Source: Symbiodinium natans
Lineage: Eukaryota; Sar; Dinophyceae; Suessiales; Symbiodiniaceae
Direction of reading: 5' to 3'
Length of the DNA: 44,501 nt
Assembly: GCA_905221605.1 (NCBI GenBank)
Contig: CAJNDS010002529.1
Span: 334,160 to 378,660, forward strand
In this document: piece by piece, positions 20,375 through 32,300 of the stretch
Position numbering within the stretch: position 1 is the first letter of the stretch
Layout: every line of letters starts with the position of its first letter
Program-made: the position numbers and the translations under genes
The notes under the pieces: generated by a model
Databases searched by the model: none
The model's input: the letters and a program-made list of their open reading frames with translations, nothing else
Told to the model about the DNA's origin: nothing

Positions 20375-21360
20375 TCCTTAGAGGGCTTATGGGGTGAGTA
20401 TAGGGTCCTTAAGGGAGGGGGGTTCATGGCGAATTAGGTACCTAGGGAAGCTTAGGGAAGGTTTAGGGAGCCTCACCCTAAACCCTAAACCCTAAACCCC
20501 AAACCCTAAACCCTAAACTCTTAACCTTCCTCAAGATCTCTATAAGGTAAATTGGGTTTTGTGGGCATTTCCAGGGTTTTGGGCAGCCCCAAAGGCTCTC
20601 CCTCCGCGGTCTAAGGGATCCCCCCCCGAAGAAAATCTGATCCCCTGAAGTCTGAAGCCCTGAAATCCCAAAAGCCCGAGAACCCTGAAGCCCTCAAACC
20701 CTAAACCCTAAAGCCTAGACCCTAAACCCTAAACCCTAAACCCTAAACCCTAAACCCTCAACCCTCCCTAAAACCTCTTAACAACCTTTGCGGGCTCCCG
20801 GGCGGGGGGTGGCAGGGAAGACCTGCGGCGGCCATGGAGGACTTGTTCACCGAGGGGGAGTAGACCTGGCAGGGGGGGCTTTGTAGGGTTCAGGGTTTAG
20901 GGTTTAGGGTTTAGGGTTTAGGGTACCTAAGGTGCTTGGGGTTTGCGTTTTGTAGGGCTTTATCGGGCTTAAGTTTCAGAGGGAGTTGGGGTTTAGGGTT
21001 AAGGGTCTGGGGCTTGCTGTATGGGGTGTACTTCCATACGGTGTGGGGCTTAGGATTCCTTGAGATTCCTTGGAAATTTGGGAGTTTTGGGTCCGGAGAC
21101 TTAGGGGATTCAGGGCTCGAGGGCGGGATCAATTTGGAGTACTTGGGGCTTTCCGTGCCCTAGGAAAAACGAAACCCTTAACCTTAAACCCAAAGCCCTA
21201 AACCCCTCAAAGCAAGCCCCAAACTCTAAACTCCTGAACCCTACCCCTAAGCCCTAAACCCTAAACCCTAAACGCCAAACCCTGCGCAAGCCCTCAAAAC
21301 CTAAGCCTTGCACTCCTCAACCGGACAAGGGTCTACACGATGTCTTTGCCCCTCCCTCCT
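20375..21360. other. Telomere-like arrays and spacer; one possible exon at 20810-20880
   Basis: CCCTAAA clusters (20470-20520, 20697-20765) and TTTAGGG (20885-20925). The island at 20810-20880 sits between opposing arrays and reads VYSPSVNKSSMAAAG on minus after a CTGCCAG acceptor, or KTCGGHGGLVHRGGVDLAGG on plus. Undecided. Confidence 0.35.
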
Positions 21361-21371
21361 CCCCCCCCCCC

Positions 21372-21428
21372 CCCCCCCCGCGCAGGCCTTGCCATGTTGG
21401 AAGTCAGAGCTCCTTCCAAGTTCCAAGT
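21372..21428 (+). other. Candidate plus-strand exon
   Basis: A 19-nt C tract and CGCGCAG|G form a strong acceptor. The unique 46 bp end in CCAA|GTAGGGTTTAGGG, a donor lying directly on a telomere-like array. The frame reads LAMLEVRAPSKFQ. Gene unknown. Confidence 0.4.
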
Positions 21429-21492
21429 AGGGTTTAGGGATGTTTAGGGTTTTTAGGGTTTAGGGTTTAGGGTTTTAGGGTTTAGGGTTTAG

Positions 21493-21617
21493 GGTACTCA
21501 AAAACCCCCAATTTATCAGTCTACTTATAGCCTACTTAGGGGACTTCGGGAGCTTGTAGAAGTACAGTTACACTTGGGGCTAATTTTTTAATGGCTCTCA
21601 CTGCCCATGAACCTCCA
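21493..21617. repeat. MITE-like element, family 2, copy 4 (left end lost)
   Basis: The interior GTCTACTTATAGCCTACTTA and right end CCATGAACCTCC match copies at 14478 and 14847. The left GGTTCATG arm is missing, replaced by TTTAGGG. Confidence 0.6.
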
Positions 21618-21624
21618 GTAGGGT

Positions 21625-21870
21625 AGCTAATGGTCCCTGAGTATGGGCCTTAGTTGGTGGAACCCTTGTTTAGAACCTAAACCCTAAACCCTAAACCCTA
21701 AAAGACGTTTAGGGCTGAGGGTAAAGTTCAACGGTGCTATATGGGCCCTTAATTGGGGAACCCTTCCCCGTTTATGCCCCTATGTCCATCCTTCTGAACC
21801 CTAAACCACCCTAAACCCTAAACCCTAAACCCTTTAACGAAGGTAAGGGACCACAGCAAGGGACCATGGA
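21625..21870. repeat. MITE-like element, family 3, copy 2, with telomere-like insert
   Basis: Arms TGGTCCCTGAG and AGGTAAGGGACCA are inverted. The interior repeats GGGCCTTAGTTGG / GGGCCCTTAATTGGGGAACC and contains CCCTAAA clusters, as if telomere-like repeat grew inside the element. Confidence 0.5.
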
Positions 21871-22059
21871 AATTCCCTTGGGCTGAGGCCTCGCTGCTCC
21901 CTAGTAGGGCGTGGACTGGGGTTTAGAGTTTCGGGTTTGGTTGGGGGTTTGGGAGCACGGTTTAGGGCTTAGGGTTTAGAGTGTAGGGTATGTGGCGCAG
22001 GAGCTTTTGGTCTGAGGGGGGGGGGGGGAGGGGGGGAACCTCGGGCTTCGGGCTTCGGG

Positions 22060-22165
22060 CTTAGGGGGTTTTATGATCAAGGTCGGGAGTCATCTCTGCC
22101 CGTCGGAAGTCCTGGTGATGATGCTGTCTCTTCCGGTGCCTGTTGGCACGTGGTCCCAAACCCTA
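22060..22165. other. Unique island, possible exon
   Basis: Open on plus (VGSHLCPSEVLVMMLSLPVP after ATCAAG|G) and on minus (TGRDSIITRTSDGQR then stop). Strand unresolved, no family recognised. Confidence 0.25.
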
Positions 22166-22212
22166 AACCCTAAAACCTAAAACCAACGCAGTGGACTTCT
22201 CTGGTAAGGTAT

Positions 22213-22491
22213 CTTACAGCAGGCTTCCCTGGGAGGGACATCAGGGTACCGAGGCTTCTGACCCAAGTGGTGCAAAGGGTGTGTGATACAGTACATTCGC
22301 GAAACTACCTGGTAGCTCTCAGCCCTGGGGGGTGGGGTGTTGGAGGAGGGGGAGTACCAAGGCGGAGAGAAGCCCTCATGTTTCTGCCAGGTAGTGAGCT
22401 GCAGGCGAAGCAGCGGCGACAGCTGACTTTGTGCATCCATAAACACCTACTAGTTCGTCGCAGTGAATTCATGAAGGAACTCGGTACCTGA
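22213..22491 (+). other. Likely 3' exons of an unknown plus-strand gene
   Basis: After ACAGCAG| the plus frame reads FPGRDIRVPRLLTQVVQRVC then HSRNYLVALSPG. A G-rich stretch intervenes, then after GAGCTGCAG| the frame continues AKQRRQLTLCIHKHLLVRRS and ends in TGA at 22489-22491. Charged, low-repeat and protein-like, it is best read as the C-terminus of a gene whose other exons lie to the left, convergent with the lipoyl synthase gene. I do not recognise the protein. Confidence 0.4.
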
Positions 22492-22579
22492 AACCATCCC
22501 TATATGACCCTTTACAGGTGTAGATAGGGTACCCCCTCATGAGCTGCCTACTATCAGAGCTAGCATGACAAGGGATGTA

Positions 22580-22725
22580 CAAGTATGCAAGCTACCGTGC
22601 AACATGGATCTAGACGCTGTGGCCCAGACAACGCACTGCTCAAACATCTTAGGCTCCAGGCTTGTTCCGCCAAGAATGCCGATGACCAGTTAACGTTTGC
22701 TCTCAACTTAAGATTTAGGGTTTCG
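22580..22725. other. Unique island, open on both strands
   Basis: Plus frame MQATVQHGSRRCGPDNALLK and minus frame RANVNWSSAFLAEQAWSLR are both open between repeat stretches. It could be an exon of either neighbouring gene. Confidence 0.25.
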
Positions 22726-22929
22726 GCTTTAGGGCGTTTAGGGCTTACCCACCTAAGGCCGGTCCAATCTCCCTCTTCCCCTCTCCCCCCTTTCACCCTA
22801 AACCCTAAACCCAAACTCCAAACCCTAAACCCTAAACCCTGTTCCCTACACCCTAAAACCCAAAACTAAACCCTAAACTCTAAACCCTAAACCCCAAACC
22901 CTAACCACCCCCCCCCCCCCTCCCTCCCC

Positions 22930-24500
22930 GGGCAGGCCGCTGGGTACGTAGATGTTGTTGATGCCACGAAGGCCTGGGATCGTCCAGTGCGGGGTTTTAG
23001 GTTTAGGTTTAGCTAGACTCATTGAGGAGAAGCTGTGGTTGGGGTTCTGGGTTGAGGCTTCCGGGTTTAGGGTTTGGGGCTTGGGGTTAAGGATAAGGGT
23101 TTAGGGTTGATAAAGGCGCAGAGGACTTTCACTGGGAGCCAGGCACTCTGCAAGTCTCGGGCGTTATGTTACCAGGCTTTAGCATTGTTTTCGCTCCTGT
23201 TCTATAGCTCCACGTAGAACAGGGTCCTTCAGGAAGGGGGGTTCAAGGGGGGTACTTAACCCAAGGCTCATATGAACCCCCCTCTTAATATAGCCTTAGA
23301 TCCACACCAAACAAAAATCATGTTTGGAATTCCGGTGGACCTTAAAACATATTCCTAATTATAAGGAAACGAGAGCTTTGTTTCCGTAAGCGTCTGTGCT
23401 GTGTCTTGTGGGGAGAGGATAAGGGATAAGGGCCGCGGGGTTCGGGGATTCCGCCCGACGCAGAACCCGAAACTCCTAAACCCTCAACCCTAAACCCGAA
23501 ACCCTAAGCCCTAAACCCTAAGCCCTAAAACCTAAACCCTAAATCCAAACTCTGAGCCCTAAGCCGTAAACCCCAAACCCTAAGCCCCAAAACTCTAAAT
23601 CCCGGACCGTGAACCAGCCTGGCAGTTCTGAGGCTTGAGAAGACAAGAGCTAAGGAGATTTAGGGTTTAGGGTTTAGGGTTTAGGGTTTACGGTTTAGGG
23701 CTTAGGGTTTAGGATTTAGGGGTGGAGTTACGGGCAGATACCTTAAGGGTTTAGGGTCTACGATAGGCCTGCGCTGATGGATTTAGGGCTTCGGATGTAG
23801 AATCTGTGGCTTGGGGTCGAAGGTGTATGTAAGTTACCATGAACGCTTCTTAAACAGAGCTTGGGGCGACATGGTGGAAAATGCGGAGGGGTCGCAGGGT
23901 TTGGAGTTCTCTTAGGGCGTTAGGATGTCTAAACTTTATAGGGTGTAGGGCCTAGGGTTGTAGCTGGGACTGGCTTCTTCTTGGGGTTCAGGGTTCTTGG
24001 GGTTCGGAGGCGTCTTGGTTCGCACCTGCGCGAAGGGCTTAGGATCCTCGCTCGCTGCTCTTGGCAACTCTGATGGTTTTGTTCGGAATGGGAACCCCGA
24101 CAGGGTTTAGGGTGTGAGAGGTTCCCACAACCCTAAACCCTAAACCCTAAACCCTGCTGCCTCAGGCTCAGACCATACATTGGAGATGATGTCCCAAAGG
24201 CGTGAGAAGCGAAACGGGCCACCGAACAAATAGAGCGCTTGGGTGGATGCGGATCAGTGTTTAGGGTTTACAGGGTTTAGGGATTAGGGTTTAGGGTTAG
24301 ATTAGTCCGGGTTAAGGGTTGCTAAACCCTAAACCCTAAACCCTAAACCCTGAACCCTAAACCCTAAACCCTAAACCTTAACCCTAAACCATTTGGGCCG
24401 CAAACCCGATGTATGCGATGTACGCTACGGCCAGGGCCGCCTGTGGCCTTGCACTGGAGCCAGCAATCACAGTCTAGGCTGCACAAGGCTTAGGGTTTAG
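22930..24500 (-). other. Telomere-like spacer with several candidate minus-strand exons
   Basis: Islands in repeat: 22940-22985 (GLRGINNIYVPSG after CCCAG|), 24018-24110 (SEDPKPFAQ before CAG|GTGCGA), 24175-24236 (LYLFGGPFRFSRLWDIISN before AAT|GTATGG) and 24398-24450 (PQAALAVAYIAYIGFAA, a membrane-like stretch after GCAAG|). They could be exons of a gene downstream of lipoyl synthase or its unfound 3' end. None matches a lipoyl synthase motif. Confidence 0.3.
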
Positions 24501-25085
24501 GGTTTAGGGTTTGGGGTTTGGGGTTTAGGGTTTGGGGTTTGGGGTTTAGGGTTTAGGGTTTAGGGTTTGGGGTTTGGGGTTTCGGGTTTAGGGTTTAGGG
24601 TTTAGGGTTTGGGGTTTGGGGTTTGGGGTTTAGGGCTAACGGCCTTTGTTTGGATTTCGTAGGCATCGAGAGGAGGCCGATTTCATGGGGTAGAGGACAG
24701 CCGGCTGTGTGAACCCAAAACCACCTAAACCCTACATTGTGAGGAGGACTCGGGGGGGGGGGGGGGGGGAGGCGGGTCTTTTTAGGAAACCAGATGAGCT
24801 TTGAAGATTGAGGGCGGGGTTTAGGGTTTCGGGCTTAGGAAAGTTTAGGGATGCAATAATCCTGCAACTGAAGGTCGCCAGGTCTAAACCTCGACTATTG
24901 GCCAAGTAAGCCACAGTCCCCTAAACAAAACAAAGGACCTTGCCCGAAATCCGACGTTCCCTTGTTCTTCATGTTCTGCAGTGCGGTTTAGGGTTTAGGG
25001 ATTAGGGCTTAGGGCATAGGGCTTAGGGGTTAGGGTTTAGGGTTTAGGGTTTAGGGTTTAGGGTTTAGGGTTTAGGGTTTAGGGT
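24490..25085. repeat. TTTAGGG/TTTGGGG arrays with G18 tract
   Basis: 24490-24635 mixes TTTAGGG and TTTGGGG blocks. G18 lies at 24752-24769. A TTTAGGG array runs 24984-25085. The small island at 24930-24975 reads NMKNKGTSDFGQ on minus after CTGCAG|, a possible lipoyl synthase C-terminal exon, but this is weak. Confidence 0.7.
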
Positions 25086-25429
25086 TGAGAGCCTGCCTCG
25101 ACCTCCAAGTATGTTGTAACAACCATAAAGTTCGGTACCCTCGAAAAAGGAAACTACAATCGGAGGTTGAGGTAGAATTTATGTTCACGAGCTTCTGGGG
25201 GGGGGGGGTCAGTAGCCCAGGAGGCCGTCAAAGGGCCCCGCATATCAAGCCTTTGGATCTTAAGCCCTATAGACCCTGAACCCAAAACCCGGAACCCTTA
25301 CCCTATAGAATCGCTTGGCTATGAATACATGCTTGGGATTTCGGTAGTATGGCTTGGGGCTGGTTTAGACTTTAGGGCTTAGAGTCTAGGGTTCCTAAAT
25401 ATATATAAGCCCGCCAATGAGTTCAAGGC
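25086..25429. other. Spacer next to the last recognised lipoyl synthase exon
   Basis: Expected to hold the next exon (the family's GFxxVASGPLVRSSY region), but no frame on either strand shows it. Only a G13 tract and degenerate repeats are visible. Confidence 0.5.
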
Positions 25430-25483
25430 TTCGCCAGCCACTTTCCAATGGTCGAACTCCTCGGGGGTCACATAGCGAGTGAC
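25430..25483 (-). CDS. lipA: lipoyl synthase exon (k), last one recognised
   Basis: VTRYVTPEEFDHWKVAGE. Acceptor GGGCAG|GTC. The 3' edge is set at GAA|GCCTTG (GC) by the family boundary and is less certain because the next exon was not found. Confidence 0.88.
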
Positions 25484-28400
25484 CTGCCCGCAGCGAGGAC
25501 GAATTGTCCAGGAAGCGGAACGGCTTACGCCGGCTGACTTTTGAGGCCGCCACCCCCCCCCCCCCCCATCCTGGGTCCTAGACTTTAGGGAGTTTGAGTT
25601 TATAGGAGTTTTACGGCTAGTTAGGGTTTAGGGTTGGGCGTTTAGGGGTTAGGGGTTTAGGGGTAGGGTAGCCCAAGAAATATGTGTGAAGCCCTAAGCC
25701 CTTAGTTCTGAACCGCCGCCCCCGCAAGAACACGCAGCAGCCGAAAGAACAATGAAGTCTACAGTGTTGAACAACAGAAACAACCATAAGGATGATGAGT
25801 AGAAATAACCTCTAAGACGAAATGATCCGGAAACACTCCTCAGCCAGCTACCGAGATTCGGTTCTTCGGGTCTTCAGGTGCTTGGGGCTTCAAGAATTGA
25901 AGTGCTTAGGGTTCAGGGTTTAGGGTTTTAGGCTTCAGGGTTTTGGGTTAGTTGTTGGGCGAAAGGGCCACGTAGTTCTAGGGCATATAGACTTCATGTG
26001 GGCTTGTGGGGCAATGCAGGGCCTTTATCGGTTATAACGTTCTAGACTTTAGAGCTTCGGGGCAGTTCGACTCCCCCCTTTCGTGGGACTCGAGTTGACA
26101 GTGCCAGCCTTCATGTGCCTCTTGGTGGGCTGAAGATACCTCGAAGTGGAGAGTTTGTGGGTCGTCAGGGCCGAGAGGCACGGTGTGGTTTCAGTGTTTA
26201 GGGATGCTTAGGGTTTGAGGTTTAAGTAGGGGTGAGGGGTATTAGGGTAACCCTAAACCCTAATTATTCAACCCTAAACTCCCTAAACGCTGGCCTAAGC
26301 CTCACCGGGACAACAAGGACAGCGCCTAGTAGCAGAGGGCTTCGGGCTTATCAGAAGTTGTAGGGGCTTTGGGGGATTTAGAGGGGCCTAAACAACCCTA
26401 AGCCCCAAACCCTAAACCCGCCTTTCTGAAGCAGGCATGGATCACATGAAGCCAATCAGACCGCTAAATCCTAGGCTGGCGTAAGCCCAAAACCGTGGGG
26501 TTGGGCGTCGTAGCGCCTGGAATTCAGGGGCCTTTCGGACGCCTTGGAATACAAAGTGCCCCCTGCCTAAACCCTAAACCCTAAACCCTGCACCCTAACC
26601 TTTCTTTTTTTCATGTTGGGGTAGTTCTAGAGGGAACGTAGGACACCACCCCAAAACCGTGGGACACCAGGAGCTGTAAACACCTTTGCCCTGGCAAACC
26701 CTAAAACTCCAAAAACCTTGTGATGTTCCTCCTTATACTAGCAGTCCTCAAAAGAGATTGTACCCCCTTTCTTTAAGGACTGTTAGTATAAGGGTACAAA
26801 CAACCCTTCAAACCATAAACAACCAAAAAACACCGAAAACAACCCTGAAATCAACCTAAAAACCGGGGAAAAAACCGGAAACAACCCAAAAAAAACAACC
26901 CTTAACATCCCTTGAAAAACAACACATCGAACAAAAAAAGATTTGTCAACAAGACCTTACCAAAACCTCAACAAAAGCATCCTAAACACCCGGGGCCCCT
27001 CAACCAGGGCTCCGACTGTCCGAAGGTCACCATCTCCACGCCAGCATCGCGAAGGTCTTCGAGGGTCTGCAGAGCTGCGGTTTAGGGTTTAGGGTTTAGG
27101 GTTTAGGGTTTAGGGTTTAGGGTTTAGGGTTTAGGGTTCAGGGTTGATAGTTTGGGGTTTAGGGTTTCGGGTGTAGGGTTTATAGGGTTTAGGGCTTATA
27201 GGGTATAGGGTTTAGGGCCCCTCGTCCACACCCCCCATTGACCGGGCTCAGAGATTAAGGTTCAAAGAGTTGAGAGTTTAGGGTTTGCAGCCTAAACCTT
27301 GGGACGTTCCCCCCTTCCCTAACAGCCCTTAACATGATAGTACCCCTATGAGAATCCCTATTTAGGAATATCCCAACCTAAACCCCACACAACCTCCGTC
27401 CCCCTTGTGAATGCCTAGAACTTGTTGCTGATCCTGCAGCCCGCCCATCCCAAGCCGCCCAACCATGAGGGGTTTAGGGTTTAGGGTTTAGGGTTTAGGG
27501 TTTAGGGTTTAGGGTTTAGGGTTTAGGAGTTAGGGTTCAGGGTTTAGGGTTTGGGGATTGGAAGACTTTCATTATCTAGGGTTCCACAATCAAAAGCAAA
27601 TGCCCCTGAAAAGAAATAAGGAAAACATGATTCCAAGTGGCCTGCCGGACCCCCAAACCCTGAACCCTGAACCCTAAACCTTAAACCTTAAACCCTAACT
27701 CTAAACCCTAAACCCTGAACCCTAAACCCTCAACCCTAAACCCTAAACCCGAAACCGCTGAACCTCGTGGTACCCACGAGCATTGGCCTGCTGGATCTCG
27801 TCATCTGTCTCGCCAAGGCCCAGCATGATCGAGGACTTGGTAACGATGTCTGGCCTTGCCTGAGTTGGGGGTTTGTAGGGGTTTCGGAGTTAGGGCTTTA
27901 GGGCTTTGGGCTTTGGTTGCTCATAGAGGAGCTATGTTAAAAAGAATGTCGGGCTTAGGGCTCTAAAGTCTCGAAGGTTTGGGAAACCCTAAATCCCGAA
28001 ACTCCCCAACCTGCAACTGGCCAATCCGGGGAGCCATCATTTAGGGTTTAGGGTTTAGGGCTTAAGAGACATCTGGGATCCGTGCGCACACTTTTGAGCT
28101 CTTAAGGGACCGGACTTTCCCACTTTTCTCTACAAAATATTTTTTTGGTGAGGGGGGGGGGGGGGCCTGAAGTTGGGAGACCACTTGTGTACCCCACACA
28201 ACGAGCGTTCAGGGTCTAGGGTTTGGGGTTTGGGGGTTTGTGGGGTGTGGGGTTTGGGGTTTCGGGTCCAGGATGTAACCCAAGGGACGGTCAGGGGCTA
28301 AGCGTATCGGAAAAGGACTGAAGCCCTAAAACCCTTAATCCCCCCCCACCCTATCCAGGGTTTAGGTGCTCCCCTGGACCCTCCGCCACAAAGATGACAT

Positions 28401-29278
28401 ACATCCCAAACCCTACACCCTAAACTCTGAAGTCTAAACCCTATATCCCCAACCCCTTCTCCACAAAAAGCCGGGCCTTCTTGGCATGCTTGAGCCCTAA
28501 ACCCCAAACCCCAAACCCCTAAACCCCAAACCCCAAACCCCTAAACCGGCCTCCTTGGCGTGCTTGAGCACGGCCATGGTCTGGGCGTAGCCGGCTCTCC
28601 GGTCCCGCACCGTGGACTGCAATCGCTCGACCTGGGGATCAGGGCGGACGGTTGAGCAGGGTTCAGGGGCGGTTGAGGGTTTAGGGTTTAGGGTTTAGTG
28701 TTTAGGTTTTAGAGTTTAGGGTTCAGGGTTTAGGGACCTGAACCCTAAGCCCTAAACTAGGTAGGGGTTAGAAGGAAGGGGGGGGAGGATCGCAGGTTCG
28801 AGGATACTTTGCGGTTCTGAATCTGAGTTTTTGTCCGGCTTCAGTTCAGAAGGCTCTTGAGGGCTTAGGGTTTAAGGGTTTAGGGGTTTAGGGGTTTAGG
28901 GTTTAGGGTTTAGAGTTTAGGGTTTAGGGGTTTAGGGGTTTAGGGGTTTAGGGGTTTAGGGGTTTAGGGGTTTAGGGGTTTAGGGGTTTAGGGGTTTAGG
29001 GGTTTAAGGGGTTTAAGGGGTAGGGGGTTAGGGGTTTAGGGGTTTAGGGGTTTAGGGGTTTGGGGTTTAGGTAGGGGTTTAGGGGTTTTGGGGTGTAGGG
29101 TTAGGGGTTTAGGGGTTTAGTTTTAGGGGTTTAGGGGTTTAGGGGTTTAGGGGTTAGGGGTTTAGTTTAGGGCTCGCCCCCCTCGGCTCTGAAGGCTTGG
29201 AGCAAAGGGCTAACGGTTGTTTGGAGGCTGGAGTCAGCTGGGGGGGGGGGGGTTCCCTCACCACTATTCGCGAAAGAA

Positions 29279-29313
<35 letters not shown>

Positions 29314-32300
29314 ACACACACACACACACACACGCACAAATATTCCTTCTAAGGGCAACATAGGGATTACAAATTTAATCGGTTTTGTGGGTTCTTAAGC
29401 AAGTAGTAGCTCAGTAGCTAGTAAGCCCCAAACCTCACTGTGCTGGCTTCACAAGGCAACGCGAATCCAAAGGTTTGGGGTTTAGGGCACTTTGGGGGTT
29501 TAGGGCTTGGGGTTTGGGGTTTGGGGTTTGGGGTTTAGGCTTTGGCGGGATTAGGGGGATTCTGGAGAACCATGTTTGTAGAATCCTTATAATACGCGCA
29601 GAACCCTTCAACCCTGGAAGCACCACAAGAACCTCCTCCTAAACCCCAAACCCCAAACCCTAAACCCGAAACCCCAAACCCGAAACCCTAGACCCTGAAC
29701 GTGAGCTTCTTGACTTGGGGTCTGGTAATTTAGCATTCGGGGCAGCTGGGGCAGCTGAATGCATCGGTGGTATTTTGTGGAGGGCTAAGACAGAAAACGA
29801 GGCGTGAAAACCCTAAACCCTAAACCCTAAACCCTAAACCCTAAACCCTAAACCCTAAACCCTAAACCCTAAACCCTAAACCCTAAACCCTAAACCCTAA
29901 ACCCTAAACCCAAACCCTAAACCCTAAGCTCTAAACCCTAAACCCTAAACCGTCCTTCCTGGGTCTCTGGCTGTTTCCACATTGTGCGCAAAGACGTCCA
30001 TGCCACTGGCGAGAACCTGCATATAGTGGAGGGTTTGACGTGCTTAGGGATCCGTTCTACTCGTGTTTTCCCCTTTCACACCCCACATGTTGCAAACATG
30101 TTGCAAGCATGTTTTTTGCCCAAGCTTCCAAATCTGAATAGATAGGCCCCCCACAGCGTCAACCCTAAACTCTAGTCTGCGAGCTTCTCCACCACAGGTG
30201 ATTACATAGCTTGGGTTGAATATGGGGTCAAAAAGCTGAAACTTCCATGGGTGCTGAAAGGCTGTACAGGGAGATGACCACAGTAAAAGCCCGGAAAGCC
30301 CCAAAAGCCCTAAAAACTCGAAAAAGCGCAAACCCAAAACACCAAAAACATACACACTAAAACCCTAAAAACCGTGAGAAAAAAACCTAAACGCCCTGAC
30401 AGACCTAAAAGCACTAAAACAACCCTAAGCAACGCTAAAAGCCACCCTAAAAACAGAAAAAAAAAAACAAAAAAAACCTTGAAACCCGACAAAAACGCGC
30501 CTAAAAGACCCTAAAGCCCTAAACGCGCTAAAAGCCCAAAAACCGAACAACAACGAAAAAGACCCAAAAGCACCCTAGCAACCTTAAACCACCCTGAATA
30601 AAATCTACAACTCCAAACAACAAACACTACAAGCACCAAAACACCCAAACAACAAAAAGACCTTAAACAGCCCTAAGCCCCGAAGTCAGGGCCTGCTCCA
30701 CGAGCTCCATGCGCCCCTGGAAGTCGCCGATCCTTGAGCTTTTCATGTGCTGAAAGAGGCCCTAAAGAGCCCGACTGTCACTTGGGTTTAGGGTTTAGGG
30801 TTTTAGGGTTTAGGGTTTAGGGAACCCTAAACCCTCCCCAAAACATAATGGAGGGTTTATGGTGTTTAGGGTTTAGGGTAGCTCAGTAGCTCTAAACCCA
30901 AGCTTGAACCCTAAAGTCTAAACCCAACCTTAAACCCTGAACCCTGAACCCCGAACCCTAAACCCTAAACCCTAAACCCTAAACCCAACCTGCAACTCTG
31001 AACCCCAAACCCTAAGCCTTAAACCCTGGCCCCTAAACCCTAAACCCAGAACCATGCACAGCAATACGATGGGGGTTTCCGAAATTAGCGGTACCTTCTT
31101 GGGTCCTGAATATAAGGGACTCCTACTATTTGGGGGTCTATAGTATATATATATATATATATGGGGTCCCTCATGTTCGTATACCCCCCCATATGAGCCG
31201 AGTGACAACGTTTCGACTCGCAGGTCCGGCTGCCTCAAACTCGGGGTTTTGAGGGTTTAGGGTTTAGGGTTTAGGGTCAGTGGGTTCAAGCCGCTCAGAG
31301 TCTTTGGCTCGACGGTAGTGACCCCCAATAAGTTTAGAGTATATAGGGGTCTCGGATATTAGGGGTACCCTGTTTGGGTTTCCCTTCAAGGGGGGATTCT
31401 ATTCTAATTGGGGTGTACTGACAAGGGGGTACCCCTCTTTGGGGACATACCCATGTGGGGGATGGTAATCCCTAAACCCCCAAGCCACAGGCCTGATCTT
31501 CAGCTCCCCCAAACCCTAAAAGCCAAAATCCCTAAACCCCAAACACCCCGAAACCCTATAATCCCAAAAAACTCCCCTGAATCCCAAAACCTCTAAAACC
31601 CTCAAACTAAAACCCTAAAACCCCAAAACCCCAAAACCCCAAAACCCCAAAACCCCAAAACCCCAAACCCCAAACCCTAAACCCGGGGATGGTAATCCCT
31701 AAGCCCCCAAGCCACAGGCCTGATCTTCCGCTCCCCCAAACCCTAAAGCCCTAAATCCCTAAACCCCAAAAACCCCGAAACCCTAAACCCTAAATGGGAT
31801 TTTTTAACGTGAAAACACCCCTAAATGCGGCCTGATCTTCAGCTCCCGCACGGTCTTGGCCACGTGGGCCGCGCCCTGGTCGGGAAGATCGTCGCGGTCG
31901 ACCTCGGGGAGCTTTTGTGCTTTTTTGCATTGTTTTTTTCGAAGGGCTTAGGGTTTATGGGGTTTGGGGCTTTGGATTTTTACCTTTTTTCTGAGGGCTT
32001 GGGGTTTATAGGGTTTAGGGTTTGAGTCTTTTTACATTGTTTTCTGAGGGCTTAGGGTTTAGAGGGTTTAGGGTTTGGGGGCAGTTTTGGGTTTAGGTTT
32101 TGGGGGTCCTTGAGTTTGAGGGCTTGAGATTTTTGAGAGTTTCAGAGTCCTTGAGTTTGAGAGTTTGGGGTTCAGGGGTTGAGGGGCGAAGAGGTTGTGA
32201 AGTTGAGGCGTTTGAGTGGTTGAGGGTTGAAGGCTTGGGACTTGTAAGACTTGTGATCCTCACCCCCAGAAACCTAAACTCCCTAAACTCCCTAACCTCT

